Assembly (NCBI GenBank): GCA_025594325.1
Contig: JANHCV010000006.1
Coordinates: forward strand, 124,001 to 188,000
DNA: 64,000 nucleotides
Direction of reading: 5' to 3'
Source: Blastocladiella emersonii ATCC 22665
Taxonomy: Eukaryota; Blastocladiomycota; Blastocladiomycetes; Blastocladiales; Blastocladiaceae
Positions 42,492-53,600 of the stretch are shown here, piece after piece. The notes under the pieces were generated by a model. It saw only the letters and a list, made by a program, of their open reading frames with translations. It did no database searches and was not told the origin of the DNA. Each line of letters opens with the position of its first letter. Position 1 is the stretch's first letter. The translations under genes and the position numbers were made by a program.

Positions 42492-42875
42492 CTAGTGCTC
42501 CTGCGGTACCCGGCCGCGGCTCTCCTCTTCGCGCATATCAGCCACGGCCTGGCGAAACGTCTCGCCGCCGCCCGCAAAGTAGACGGCGATGAGCTCGAGG
42601 AAAGTGAAGAAAAATTCATCGTCATCGCGCTTGGAGTGGCGCTTCCGTAAGGCGGCCTCGGCCGAGTGCTTTACGACAATGTTTGGGTCAGCAAGCTGGG
42701 AGTCGTGGCGGCTGTAGACGAGGCCCAGGCGGTACGCCTCGAGCTCGCACGTTGACTGCAGCACGTCGTAGAGGCGGTTCATCGTCTCCCAGTCAACATT
42801 CATGTGCTGCCACAGCTTCGACCACTTCATGGTCTTGGTCGCCCACATGTAGATGGCCAGGATGAGGTCCTGATG
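42492..42875 (-). pseudogene. 5'-truncated copy of the Merlin-like gene
   Basis: The minus-strand frame aligns with the second half of the gene at 43066-43728: AIYMWATKTMKWSKLWQHM, STCELEAYRLGLVYS, a FFFTFLELIAVYFAGG block and FRQAVADMREEES are all shared. The zinc-ribbon half is missing and there is no ATG in frame at the new 5' end (the frame is entered through GTGGCTGAG). The break lies next to a 22-base sequence also found upstream of the intact copy, so the 5' half was probably removed by deletion. Confidence 0.65.
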
Positions 42876-42876
42876 G

Positions 42877-42898
42877 ACGCGCTCAGCCACTCACGTGA
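42877..42898. repeat. 22-base direct repeat at the truncation point, copy 1
   Basis: Identical to 43901-43922, it includes the palindrome TCACGTGA (an E-box core, CACGTG). It marks the junction where the truncated copy loses similarity to the intact one. Confidence 0.6.
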
Positions 42899-43065
42899 AA
42901 CACGCGATGACATTGATCGCTTCATCGCTTCGAGCTCAAGCCCAACTGTGTTCAAAAGTGCGATGTATTACTGTAACATGTGGAGGCCGCCTCCTTCGCC
43001 CGCCTCGCCAATAATTGGCCAACAATTACGACCAGGTATATGCTTCTGCTGATCAAGCTGGCCCG
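42899..43065. other. Spacer between the two Merlin-like copies
   Basis: This AT-richer 167-base spacer contains short CAATTATT/AATTATTGGCC-type phrases near 43010. No terminal inverted repeats of a transposon were found here or at the outer edges. Confidence 0.35.
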
Positions 43066-43728
43066 CTACACTTGGACTTCCTGTGAGTCGCGTCCGTGGC
43101 TCTCCTCCTCGCGCATGTCGGCCACGGCCTGGCGGAACGTCTCATGGCCGCCAGCAAAGTAAACGCCGATGAGCTCGAGCATGAAGAAAAAGAACTCTTG
43201 GCCGCTGCCGTGCTTCGCGTGGTACCGCCGGAGGGCACATTCGGCCGAGAGCCCCGTGCTGACGTCCGGACCAGCGAGCGGGCGGCCCTGGCCGCTGTAC
43301 ACGAGGTTCAAGCGGTACGCCTCGAGCTCGCACGTTGTCTGCAGCGTTTCGTGGATGCGGGTAAGTGTTTTACCATTGGCTTCCATGTACCGCACGGCTT
43401 CGGACCAGGTCATGGACTCGGTCGACCAAAAGTAGATGGCCTTGGTGATGTTCCACATCGAGATTGTGTTAAACTCTTCGAAGAACGTGCCAGTGCGCAC
43501 GTTGACACAATTCTTGGTGCAGATGTGACACGCCCAGTAGGGCTTTGGCCATCTATCGGGGATGATGTAGTAGTTGGGGTCGTCGGGCGGCGGCGCGTGA
43601 TGCGGGCACAGGTCGCGCGGGCGGGAGATGATTCCGTAGTCGACGAGAAAGGGGATGAACTTGTCGTAGTCCGAAAGCAATCCGTAGAGGTCGGACAGTT
43701 GGAATTGCAATTTGACGGCGGAGGGCAT
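43066..43728 (-). CDS. Merlin/IS1595-type transposase N-terminal-like protein without DDE domain
   Basis: Single exon, 220 residues, ATG at 43728. Residues about 41-100 resemble the zinc-ribbon and helix of ISXO2/IS1595 and eukaryotic Merlin transposases: CPHH, then YWACHICTKNCVNVRTGTFF (the RTGTFFE signature), ISMWNITKAIYFWSTESMTW, and a recognition-like helix. Those transposases continue into a DDE domain; here it is replaced by a short unrelated tail (CELEAYRLNLVYSG, LELIGVYFAGGHETFRQAVA, ADMREEESHG) that is nevertheless conserved in the neighbouring truncated copy. Conservation of the tail without a catalytic domain suggests a host gene that reuses the DNA-binding part. Family assignment is by motif and is not certain. 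Confidence 0.6.
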   Translation of the reverse strand: MPSAVKLQFQLSDLYGLLSDYDKFIPFLVDYGIISRPRDLCPHHAPPPDDPNYYIIPDRWPKPYWACHICTKNCVNVRTGTFFEEFNTISMWNITKAIYFWSTESMTWSEAVRYMEANGKTLTRIHETLQTTCELEAYRLNLVYSGQGRPLAGPDVSTGLSAECALRRYHAKHGSGQEFFFFMLELIGVYFAGGHETFRQAVADMREEESHGRDSQEVQV

Positions 43729-44200
43729 GATGAGTGTTTGCTGGTGCAGGAGTTGGTTGTTGAAGGAGCGGGGAAGAGCTTAGGACGTCCGTCTTGATGC
43801 ATTTCCGCAGCTATTTGGTGCACAAATGCGCCCGTCCAGCCGTGCTCAAGCGGGATGCATCCTGCATTGCACGCAAGCTGCACTCAGTCAGGCTTGCCAA
43901 CGCGCTCAGCCACTCACGTGAGTCCCGTGCATGTGTTCGTCGCGTCCTTGCTTCCTCTCTTTCAACGTAGGAACTCGAGACATTAAAGTGGTTCATTATA
44001 ATCTGAAGTTGCGTGTGTAATACGATCAGGGGCCCTATAAACGGCTGCCAACGTCTTGCTTCGCTCTGTGACTGAAGTCCGTTCAATGTGTGGAGAACAT
44101 CAACTCCCAAGCCGATGCTCGATACCCACCCATGCAACAAAAACACGAAACAAGTTGTATTGCAGAGCTGAAAAGAATCGACACCTAGTCATAATCGTTA
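43729..44200. other. Intergenic region upstream of the Merlin-like gene
   Basis: Contains the promoter of the intact Merlin-like gene (with the 22-base repeat) and the 3' region of the DUF4470 gene. No other gene is recognised. Confidence 0.4.
43901..43922. repeat. 22-base direct repeat upstream of the intact copy, copy 2
   Basis: Identical to 42877-42898. It lies about 170-195 bases upstream of the ATG at 43728, in the promoter of the intact Merlin-like gene, and contains TCACGTGA. Confidence 0.6.
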
Positions 44201-47200
44201 CTAGCGCGTCAACGGAAACCGTTTTTTGAGCTCCTCCACTGTGGTCTGATCGTGTCCAAGGTTCGGAAACAAGGGCAGCAGGAGGGCCCTCTCAAAGACA
44301 ATCCCGAACTGGCGGAGCAGTTCTGCGTTCGACGCTGTCTCTTGCTGCCGGCGCTCTTCCTCGTCCAACTGCGCGTAGTTGTGGCCCATTGGTCGAGATG
44401 CATTCGGTGCGAGTCGCGTTTTGTCCACAACCGCGCGATGCGCGAAATCAAGGTACTCGCAAAGAGGGACAAGAATGTCAGCTGGAACGTCAACAACGCG
44501 CGGTGCATTGTCGGAAGCCCCGCGAATGACGCGGGCCAAGAGCTCCTCACGCGTCGCGATTGCATCGCGCGAGTTTGACATCGCTCCAACCAGGACGCGG
44601 ACCACGGTGACATCCAGCGCAAGACTCGCCGCGTTGGCCTTGCCGTGGGGCGGGACGGCGACTATCCCATGCCACTGGACGAGACCAACAACCGTACCGC
44701 CGCTGACAAGCTTAAAGCAGACATGCATTTTCATTCCAAGCACCAGCGTGTTGAAAAACCACCTGAGCCAGTTTGCCTGCCACAGGCTCACCGGCAAAGT
44801 GGCTGGCCGGCGCAGCGGAAGGAGTTGAGTTGGAAGGCCCAGCAAGCGGCGCTCGCTTGGCAAGCGCATAAACGCAAGGCACATGGAAGCGACGGCCACA
44901 TGAAGCGGCAGTGGTATTGAGACCGAATTGACCGGTTCAACAGCCATGCGCGGAACAAGTGGACCAAGACCAAGCGACGGGACCACAGTTCCCGGAATCA
45001 GATCAATCAACACAGTCGCGCGCTGGAGCTTCTGCTCAACCTTGACGCTCCGCGCGCGGCACGGGCAGGGCAGCACCAGCGTCGCGACCTTGCCGTTGAT
45101 GCGCAGGGCGAGTTTGCCGCGGTGCTGCGCAAGCTCCGCGGCAGAGACGAGTGAAATCTTGACCCGCTTCTTGGCACTCGGAAGCGCAAGGACGAGACGC
45201 AGCGTCTTCTCGTCATCGTACGCCAAGAACTGGATAGGAAGCGGCCATTTGCATGACTTGGGCGAAGGTCCGGTCGCCGCGTCGGCCATCATCGCGCGCA
45301 GCGGGCCCCACATGTCGCTGAGCGCAACTTTGGTCGTCACGACGAACGGGCTGGCAAGCGGAAGCCGATCGCGGGAGATGGTGTGCGTCGCGCTTTCAAC
45401 AAGTTGGCTGCCAAGTTCAACGGTCTGAACGGGAATCGCGCCGAGCGAAAAGCTGGCTTGGTCTGCAAGTTCGGGCGTTTCGAAAAAAGCTGGCAGAATG
45501 TACCACAAAACATTGATCCGCTGGTTCCCGTGGTCGTAAGTGGCACGCAAGGAGGAATAGCGAGTGGGCTCCGGGTCATCAAGCGTGTGAACCAGAACGA
45601 CAAGCGAGCTGAGCGGGAAAAGAAGCTGGCCGTCCACTGAAAAGCTGGCATCGACTCGGACGATTTCGGCGGACTTGGCTAACCAGTTTGACTGCGCACT
45701 GAGGGCTTGGATTGCAAGCTGCGAACTGAAATCAGGCATTCCGCCGATTACCGCATCGCTTTTGAACATCGTGTCCACAAGGGCTCCAATGTCCAGGAAG
45801 GGAAGCGACGTGGAAGGCGTGGCACCCAGCCATACGATTCGCCGCGAGGCGAGCGCGTAAGAAACGAGCTTGGTGCACAGGTCAGCCGTGGCGAAGCTCC
45901 CAGCTACATTCAGCGAGAAAAAAAAATAGTCAAGTTAGCGTCCACTCCCCCGAGTCTTGACAGCGGCTCGAAAACTGCACCTTTCGTGAACTTGCGCGGG
46001 ACGCCTGCCACTGGACAGCGCTCCACCAGTGAAACGATCGTCATGATTCCATAAACGAGGTCGAGGGAGCTTTCAAGGGCAACAGGAACTGCCGGTGGAT
46101 CAACATGGGCGAAGGTGAAGCTTGCGTAAGGCAGGATTCGCTGCCCGAAGCGGCGATTGTACAAAAACGGGTGAGTTTGCGCGGCCCAGCGGTCATCGAC
46201 TGGCTGCTCGACAAGTGTGACGCCAAACACAAGCGGGAGAAGCGAAGGCGCGGGCACGTGGACAAGTTGCAGGAAAACAGACTGCGGCGACGCGTGGCGC
46301 AACGCGTGGGCGGAGCAAGCGTGAAGCAGCGACCGTTCGCCGTCGGCACATCCGCGCTTCAAGAGCGGGGATCCGAGGGTGACAAGGGTAAGCAGCCCGC
46401 AAGTGTCCATGAGCGAGGAAGTATCGATGACGTTGAAGCGCCGAGCAGGATCGATTAGGAATCGGTCGAGCAAGAGAACCGCGTTGTCCCGGACAAACTC
46501 GATTTGGTTGCGAGAAGGATCGCGAAGCCCAGCAAAGAGCGCACGGCACCAACGCGTGATCTCGACCAGCATTTCCTCGTCCAAGTGGTTACCTGCGAGA
46601 AAGAAGCCAGTGTGCGGGACCAGCGATTCGGGAGCAACACGATTGCGCGCGGTACCGTCCGACGCCACGCCGAAAAACGTTGGGTTCACGGCCAGGTTCG
46701 AGCCGCGCGTGAAGTGGGTTCCAGTCTCGACGGCACGATCAATTTCGCAGTGCCCCTGCGCCCACAGGGAAGCTTTGACGGTGTCCTGGCAGCTGTCGTA
46801 AATGGACGAAAACGCCGTTTGAGCAGTTGCCGAGGCCGTGTCAGAGTCACGCGAGTCGACCTCGGGCCCGCCCGCCGTCGCTGAAGCACGCTGAAGCCAT
46901 GCGCGCCAGCACGCTCGAACGTCGCGAAGAGTCGCCTCGTCTTGAACGCGGAAAGCGAGTCCGGGGTTGATCCAGTCGATTTCGATGCACGCGCGCACCT
47001 GGGCAAGCCAAAAGTCAAGGACATCACGCTCCAGCCGAGCAGAAAACCACAGCTGCGCGACGGAGCGAGCGGTGCGATCGGACGGCGACTCGTTGGAGCA
47101 AGTGGTGTAGAGGATGAGTAGCGCGCGAGCGATAGGTTCGGGACGGATGTCATGTAGCAAGAAACGCATACTAGCGAGGGACCCCTTGCGCTCCGCGTCA

Positions 47201-47412
47201 AGCAAGGTGCGCGCAACGGAGCGCAGGTCGTTGAAACCACAAAGCAGCGCCTTGAGCTCGACCTCGGCATTGCTGGCATCGTGGAAGAGGAAGACGTCGC
47301 TCGCGTAGGTGTCGCGGTACGGCTGGAAGGGACCGCCGTCGTCGCGCTCCGCCAGGGTCGCCGACACCTGGGTCCGCATAGGTTGCATGGAGTGTTTTTC
47401 GGTTTCTTTCAT
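44201..47412 (-). CDS. DUF4470-domain protein (about 1,044 aa)
   Basis: Two long frames are joined by one intron: exon 1 47412-45981 and exon 2 45903-44201. The 77-base intron has donor GTGCAG, a GCTAAC branch, a nine-T tract and acceptor ATGTAG, in phase 1. Residues about 35-105 (ALLCGFNDLRSVARTLLD, then SMRFLLHDIRPEPIARALLI) match DUF4470, a fungal domain often found with MYND zinc fingers; no MYND finger is visible here. The junction reads through KFTKAGSFATADLCTKLVSY, which is protein-like. Exon 2 contains beta-rich segments and a terminal helical region. The ATG at 47412 is the first in frame. Function is unknown. GACGCGTC motifs lie about 118-135 bases upstream. Confidence 0.75.
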
Positions 47413-47985
47413 TTCATACGATACATGGTCGGCGTGGTCGGAGAGCTCTGGTTGAGCAACGCGAAAGGAACGAACAAGGTTTGACGCCACGAATGATGCT
47501 CACGTGGGTCGACCGTGACTGTCTCGCACGACGCGTCTCACAAAACGCGTCGCGAGACGTCCGCGGCGTTGGCGGGACCCGTGCGCGTTTTTCGTACGCC
47601 GCTTCGAGATTGAGTGCGCCGTGCGCGTCGCCATGGTGGTCGCGGAGCTGGTCGGCATAGTGCGCGGGCTCCATGCCACGGTCGCGCTCGCCAACCTCGT
47701 AGCCTGGCGGGCGACGTCGCTTGCGCTTCAGGGCGGGACCGAGCCGCTCGCGCGGAGGACGTCGCGTCGCTTCATACGAAACACGGCGAGGCCGACGCTG
47801 CTTGCGAAGTGCAGGTCGTATACCCCGATCGTTGCTGTCTCGCAGGTCGTGCGACACATCGATGTGTCGACATTTGGAGGCTTGCCTGCACCTCAACCCA
47901 ACCAGACTGTACAGTGAGATGATACTTGTATACGTGATATAATCCAAAACCCCGTCCAGGGGACCCGTCCCCGCCAATGCTCGCC
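47413..47985. other. Promoter region of the DUF4470 gene and 3' region of the DOMON gene
   Basis: Two motifs, ACGACGCGTCTCA (about 47528-47540) and AACGCGTCGCGAGACG (about 47544-47559), lie upstream of the DUF4470 ATG at 47412. No gene or repeat is otherwise recognised. Confidence 0.45.
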
Positions 47986-50040
47986 TCAGTAGTCGTACCC
48001 GCACCGGTCATCACCCGACGGCCGCCGCGTGTACTGCTGCTGCTGGCCCGCCGCGAGCCGGTTCGGGTTCGCGTACCGCGACGCCGAACCGGTCGCCGCC
48101 GGCGGCGGCTGCCGCGGTCCGCTCGAGTGCCCGGCGTCCTGGTCGCCGCCGTAGTACCGCTGCGGTTGCTGCTGCTGAGGCTGGCGGTCGTAGCCCGACC
48201 GAGATGGCGGAGGCGCGGAACGGTCGTAGTCGGACCGCGCGGGTGGCGTGGACCAGTCGTAGTCACGGTCGGGGTAGCCGGACCGCGCGGGCGGCGTGGA
48301 CCGGTCATATTCACGATCGGGATACCCGGACCGCGCAGGCGGCGTGGCCCGGTCGTACTCGCGGTCGTAGCCCTGGTCGTACGCCGAGCGCGCGGGCGGC
48401 GCAGCGCGGTCGTACTCGCGCCCCTGGCCGCCGCCGCCGTACGGCGACTCGGTGCGCGGACTGCTGGGCCCCTGGCCGTAGTACCGTGGCGATGGCGGCT
48501 CGCCGCGCGGGGACCGGGGCCCGCTGTTGTTGTAGTAGGGCTGCTTGATGTCCGAGCTGGGCGTGCCGAGGTGGCGCGGCCCGCTGCCGGCGGTACTGCC
48601 GGGTGTGCGGTCCCAGGTGGGCAGCGAGCCCGCGTCGAGGCGCGCGGCGGACAGGCTCGGGCTCGGGAGCTCGCCGAGGGTCATGTCGACGGGTCGGCGC
48701 GGGCGCGATGGTGGGGCCGTCGAGTGCATGGACCGCGAGCCGGTACCTGTACCCGAGTCGCGGCGGGTCATCGGGTAGCCCGAGTCGGCGGGCGGTTTCG
48801 CGTCCTTGGAGATGGACGAGGACGAGGCGGCGGGGGCCATGTTGACGTGGTTGTCCTGCTTGAGCTTGACGGAGGCGAGGCCGAAGAGGGCGATGAAGAG
48901 GATCCAGGTGGCGAGGTAGCCGCCCTTGAGCCCCCACCCGTCGGGCGTGTAGAGGTCGAGGCCGAGGTAGATGTTGGCGGGCCCGCCGATGGCGAGGATG
49001 TAGCCGAGGACCCAGTGAGCGCGGTCGCGGATCGGAATCGCGGTGCGGGCCGGGTCGAAGAGGTAGTTGATGGCGACGCCGAGCAGGATCTGCAGCCACA
49101 TGGCCGAGAAGACGACGAGGCCGAGAGTGCCGTGGATCGTGTTGAAGAAGTGGGCGCCCGAGGGGACGTAATTGAAGACGACGACGAAGCCCGCGATGTT
49201 GAGGCCAAGGAGCACCAGCATCGCGCCCCAGTGGATGCGGAACCACCACTCGCCGAGCCGCGACTTCATGAAGCGCGCGACGAAGATGGCCAGGTAGCTG
49301 AGAAAACCCCACGCGGCGGTCATGCACACGGCGTGGATCAGGATCACCGTGTCGCGCGACATGCCCGAGTCGACGATCACGTCGTCGGCGGGCGCCTTGG
49401 CGCCGGCGCTGCCGGCCTTGGTTGGGTCGGCAGGCGCAGCGGTGGCGCCGGGAGCAGGCGCGGGCGCGGGCGGGTCGGGGACGAGTGCGTTGTAGGTGAA
49501 CCGGTCGTAGGCGGAGTGGATGGTGAAGGTCGGTGCGCGGTCGCTGACGACGACGGGGTCCTTGGAGATGGCCCAGATGTACTGCTGGTCCTTCTTCTCG
49601 AACGGGTAGTCGGCGCCCTTCTCCTGCGTGTCGATGGCGCGGCGGATGGTGACGACGTTCTTGCGGTCGACGACGGCGGCGGACACGACGGCCCAGTCCT
49701 GCTTGACGTCGACACGCGGGACGGCGTGGCCCGAGGCGAATCTGTCCGAGACCTGGGCGGCGGTGCCCTTGCTCGTCTCCTGCATCCACACCATGACGAC
49801 GTCGGCGTTGGCCATGGTGCCCGACGGCGAGAGGCCGAAGCTGACCCAGCCGGCCGTGGCGAAGGTCACGGTCCAGTCGACGTCGGTGCCGTTGACGGCG
49901 GCCTTGAGGCACAGCGACCGGTCGCGGTTGCACCAGGTCGGCGCGGCGCGCGCGGGCGTCGCGGCGCCGAGGAGGAGCGCGAGGGCCACGGTCGCGAGCA
50001 GCGCCGCGGCGATCGGCGAGTGGGGTGGTGTCGATCGCAT
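47986..50040 (-). CDS. DOMON / cytochrome b561 transmembrane protein
   Basis: Single exon, 684 residues. Residues 1-32 form a signal peptide. Residues about 33-190 are a DOMON-type haem- or sugar-binding domain (WCNRDRSLCLKAAVNG, WVSFGLSPSGTMANADVVMV). Residues about 225-395 are a b561-type membrane core of five or six helices with the expected histidines in LIHAVCMTAAW, FRIHWGAML, NTIHGTLGL and DRAHWVLGYILAIGG, which ligate two haems. Such proteins move electrons across a membrane and in fungi resemble the cytochrome part of cellobiose dehydrogenase. The cytoplasmic tail (about 400-684) is Ser/Pro-rich, with about six imperfect repeats of YDR(A/S)(A/T)PPARSxY. It is divergent from the gamma-tubulin complex gene. 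Confidence 0.9.
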   Translation of the reverse strand: MRSTPPHSPIAAALLATVALALLLGAATPARAAPTWCNRDRSLCLKAAVNGTDVDWTVTFATAGWVSFGLSPSGTMANADVVMVWMQETSKGTAAQVSDRFASGHAVPRVDVKQDWAVVSAAVVDRKNVVTIRRAIDTQEKGADYPFEKKDQQYIWAISKDPVVVSDRAPTFTIHSAYDRFTYNALVPDPPAPAPAPGATAAPADPTKAGSAGAKAPADDVIVDSGMSRDTVILIHAVCMTAAWGFLSYLAIFVARFMKSRLGEWWFRIHWGAMLVLLGLNIAGFVVVFNYVPSGAHFFNTIHGTLGLVVFSAMWLQILLGVAINYLFDPARTAIPIRDRAHWVLGYILAIGGPANIYLGLDLYTPDGWGLKGGYLATWILFIALFGLASVKLKQDNHVNMAPAASSSSISKDAKPPADSGYPMTRRDSGTGTGSRSMHSTAPPSRPRRPVDMTLGELPSPSLSAARLDAGSLPTWDRTPGSTAGSGPRHLGTPSSDIKQPYYNNSGPRSPRGEPPSPRYYGQGPSSPRTESPYGGGGQGREYDRAAPPARSAYDQGYDREYDRATPPARSGYPDREYDRSTPPARSGYPDRDYDWSTPPARSDYDRSAPPPSRSGYDRQPQQQQPQRYYGGDQDAGHSSGPRQPPPAATGSASRYANPNRLAAGQQQQYTRRPSGDDRCGYDY
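48200..48420. repeat. Tandem repeats in the DOMON-b561 tail
   Basis: A unit of about 48-54 bases containing CGCGCGGGCGGCGTGGACC or a variant recurs four or five times and encodes Tyr-Asp-Arg-Ser/Ala-Thr-Pro-Pro-Ala-Arg-Ser. High similarity between units suggests recent expansion. Confidence 0.7.
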
Positions 50041-50620
50041 TGTAGTGATGGGGAGGGGAGGGTACGGGCAGCAGTCTATGGATGGCCGCGGCGCAGTCGC
50101 AGCAACTGCAAGGAGGAGATCTAAGGTGGCTCTAAGGGAGAGAGAAGTCGTCTAGAAGGAGCGGGGCGGCGCAGTGGCGGCGAGCTGCATCCGCGCGAGC
50201 GAGCGATGGGTCGAGGAACAAGCAAGACGGTCGCGCGCGTCGTCGGCTGCCGCGAGTCGGGAGAGCGAGGGTTGGCGGCGGAGGTCCCTGCACGCACGGA
50301 GGGCCCGATCAGCGCGAGGAGTATCGTCGGCGGAGCGGCGCAGTCGCCAAGGGACCGCCGGCCGGCAAGGTCGACGGCGTGGGCGTGCGTCGGCGGCGGC
50401 GGCGTCAGCAGAGTCGGCCGCGGCGGCGGTGGCGCCCCTCGGCGCGCGCTGATTGGCGGGCGGGCCCACGCTGCCGCGTTCTGGAATGCGCGCCACCACG
50501 TGCCGCGCGTCACTCCGCCCGACGCCGCGATCGGCGCGTCTCGTCCGCTCTCCTCTCGCCCTCCGCATCGACCCACAGAGCCGCTGAGCCACGCTAAACT
50601 ACATGCATTGAACCCGGAAC
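50041..50620. promoter_or_regulatory. Bidirectional promoter, DOMON-b561 (-) / gamma-tubulin complex gene (+)
   Basis: This 580-base GC-rich interval lies between divergent start codons. A GGCG-rich stretch (50390-50440) is present, but no TATA box. The open frames here are Arg-rich and not protein-like. Confidence 0.4.
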
Positions 50621-53600
50621 ATGGTCACCCACGCCTCGGGCCGCACGTCGGCCGCGCCGACCGCCATCACCGAGGAGCGCCTCGTCCTGCTACAGCGCCT
50701 CGTCGAGCACCTGATCCCCGACGACCCCGTCAAGCGCGCCCGCGGGTTCGCCCAGGCTAATCGCACGCTGCAGCGCACCTGGGCTTTTGGGTTGGTACAC
50801 GCGAGCTCTGATGTTGAGACTCTGAGCGAGCGATGGGTGCTGACGCGACGCCGACCCGGACAGGATCAATGAGACGACCATCTGGAACCAGCTCGAGGGG
50901 TATGCTCCTCCGTCTGTCATGTGTTATGCCGTGGATGCTGACGACCGCGACAGGATCGAGACCAAACTCAGGCTATGGGGCTACGTCGAGGCCGCCGACT
51001 ACCTCCGCTCGCTCATCAACAAGCTCGTCGCGCCGCCCTCGTCATCTTTACTCGACCATGTATGCTGCCCACCCCCGTCCCTTACCCGACTCCTCACTCA
51101 CCCGAACCCGCACACAGGAACGGACCATGTACGCAGTCCTCGACGTGATCCTCAACACGGCCCGCTCGCTCGAGCCCTCCGTCTTCAACCCGATCGTCGC
51201 GCGCGCCAAGCGGGACCGCGAGCGCACCGAGCCGCCCGACCCGCGCGCCGTTGAGCTCGACGAGCTGCGCCGCGAGCTCGCCCGCGACGCGCCGAGCCCC
51301 GTCAAGTACGACTACGACGCCGCCTCGCGCACCTCCGACTGGGCGAGCGACTCGGATGGGGAGCCCGATGCGGCTTCGCCAGATAACACAGCCCGGCCCG
51401 GTGAGCTGCCGCGGCGAAAGCTCGGTGACCTGGTGGAGGAGCCGAACGGCTCGGACCCGACCGCGTGGCTCGCGTACCTTGCCGCCGTGCAGTACTGGCA
51501 CCGCCGGCCCGCGCCACACCCGCCCGTCTCGTTTGCGCTCGAAGACCCGCACTCGCTCGCCCTCAGCCTCGCGTTCCGCCCGACCGACGACGACCCTGTC
51601 GCCGAATCGCTGCCCTTCAACCCGATCCTCGTCACCGAGGCCGAGGTCGCGCGCGAGTCGCTGTGGCTGCTGCGCGGGCTGCCGTGCGCGCTGTACGCCG
51701 AGGACACGACAACCCACGCCATCCGCGTTGTCAAGCGCGTCTCCGTGACCCACCTCGCCCAGGACACGCTGCTCGCGCTCATGACGCGGTTCGCGCTTCG
51801 CGCCGCCCGCATCAACGTGCTCCGCCGCCTCGCCGCAGAGCTGCGTCATCACGCCGACCCCGTCCTCGTCGCCCTCGCCGCCGGGACCGCCGCCGAGCTC
51901 GACCTGTTTGACCTGCACCTCGCCGACCTCGAGCGCAACTTGCAGCACCACTACATCTGGCAGCCCGCCGCCGCCCCGCCGCGCAAGGCGTCGCTGCTCA
52001 GCCTGCTGCAGGCGACCGCGACGCCATTTCTCGACGAGCTCGAATCAGTCGCCGGCGCGTGGACCGCGAGCACGCCCGGGACCGCGGTCGTCGATGCGGT
52101 CCACGAGCACGTCGTCGCGCGCCAGCTTACGCCCACGGCGGCCAACTGGCTCCGCCTGTTTCTGGGCGCCGCGCGCGCCGTGTGTACCCAGGTCGACGCG
52201 TGGCTCCGCGACGGGCGCGTCGTCTCGCCGTCGTTTTTCGTGCGCCGCGCGCTCCCCGACGGGGCCGGGGCCGCGGCGACGGAGGAGGACACGTGGCGCG
52301 CGGGGTTCCTCGTCGACGACGCCAAGGTGCCGCGGCTCCTGCGCGGCGTCCAGGCCGAGCTCGTGGTGCTGGGGAAGAGCACGGTCATGGCGACGCTCGC
52401 CGACGCGCGGCGCCCCGTCCCGACCGCCGCGTGCCCGCCCTTCTACACCGTCTTCGCCGACTACCTGCACGCGCACTGTGCGGACCCAAGCCGCATCACG
52501 CGCGAGCAGTGGGCGGCCGCCGCGTCGCCGTGGACATCCGACGACCTGCAGCTGTCCCGCCCACTCGACCGCGTGCTGGCCGACGCCGTGCGCGCGGCGC
52601 TCGGCGCGTTCACGGCGACGAGCATCGACGTGGTGCACTCGTTCGCGGTCGCGCACGGCCTGCACCGCCACATGCGCGCGCTGTCGGGCGTGTACCTCAT
52701 GGAGGACGGCGCGACGTGGGCCGACGTCTGCCGCGGCATCTTCCGCCGCGTGCGTGTGCGCGCCGAGTGGTGTACCGTCGACCGCCTCGCGGGGCTGCTC
52801 CTCGAGCCGTTGGCGGACGTGGTCAGGCGAAGCGGCGTGGAGGGGGAGGTGCTCGCGCTCGAGATCGTCGGCGCGCCCGCGATCCGGTCGGTCCATATCC
52901 AGTACCTCGCGCCGTGGCCCGTGCGCGCGCTCGTAGGGGATGAGCAGGTCGGCGGGTATAACTGCGTCATGGTCGCCCTGCTGTACCTGCGCCAGGCAAA
53001 GTATTTGCTCGAGGGCGACGGCGCGCTCGCGCGGATCCGACGGGTCCGGTCCCGCGAGTTTGACGCGATCCTCGCGCTCAGGCTCCGCCTGCTCCACTTT
53101 GTTCGCGCCATCGAGGCGTTCTGGATGGTCACGGTACGTCTATCGGTGTGGGTACGGGGGTATGAGTGCTGATTTTGTGTCCAGGTCATCGAGACGGAGC
53201 GGATCCGGTTCCGCGCCGAGCTCGACCGCGCGACGGCCATCGACTCGCTCATCGCCGCGCACCAGCAGTTTCTCGGCCGTGTCCTCGACAAGTCGTTGCT
53301 CAACGTACGCCCTCACCTCACCGCACCCTCCACACCTCCCTTCTCACCACTCACCTCGCGACCACGTAGACGCCCCCGCTCGCCGACGCTATCGGCCAGG
53401 TCTTTGGCCTGTGCTCGCAGTTCGCGGGCGTGTTCGACCACCTGCTGTGGCCGCAGGCCGCGGACGTGCGGCTCACGGCGCGCACGGTCGAGGTGCGCCG
53501 CGAGCTCGTCGCCAAGCTCGAGTCCATCCGCGACACGTTCGACTCGCTGTCGAGCTTCCTCGTCCGGTCGCTCGAGGTCCTCACGACGCGCGGGAATATC

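Noticed and set aside
47977-50124. A 715-codon open frame on the plus strand
   Set aside because: Antisense to the DOMON-b561 gene, low complexity (Arg/Val/Gly), no domain.
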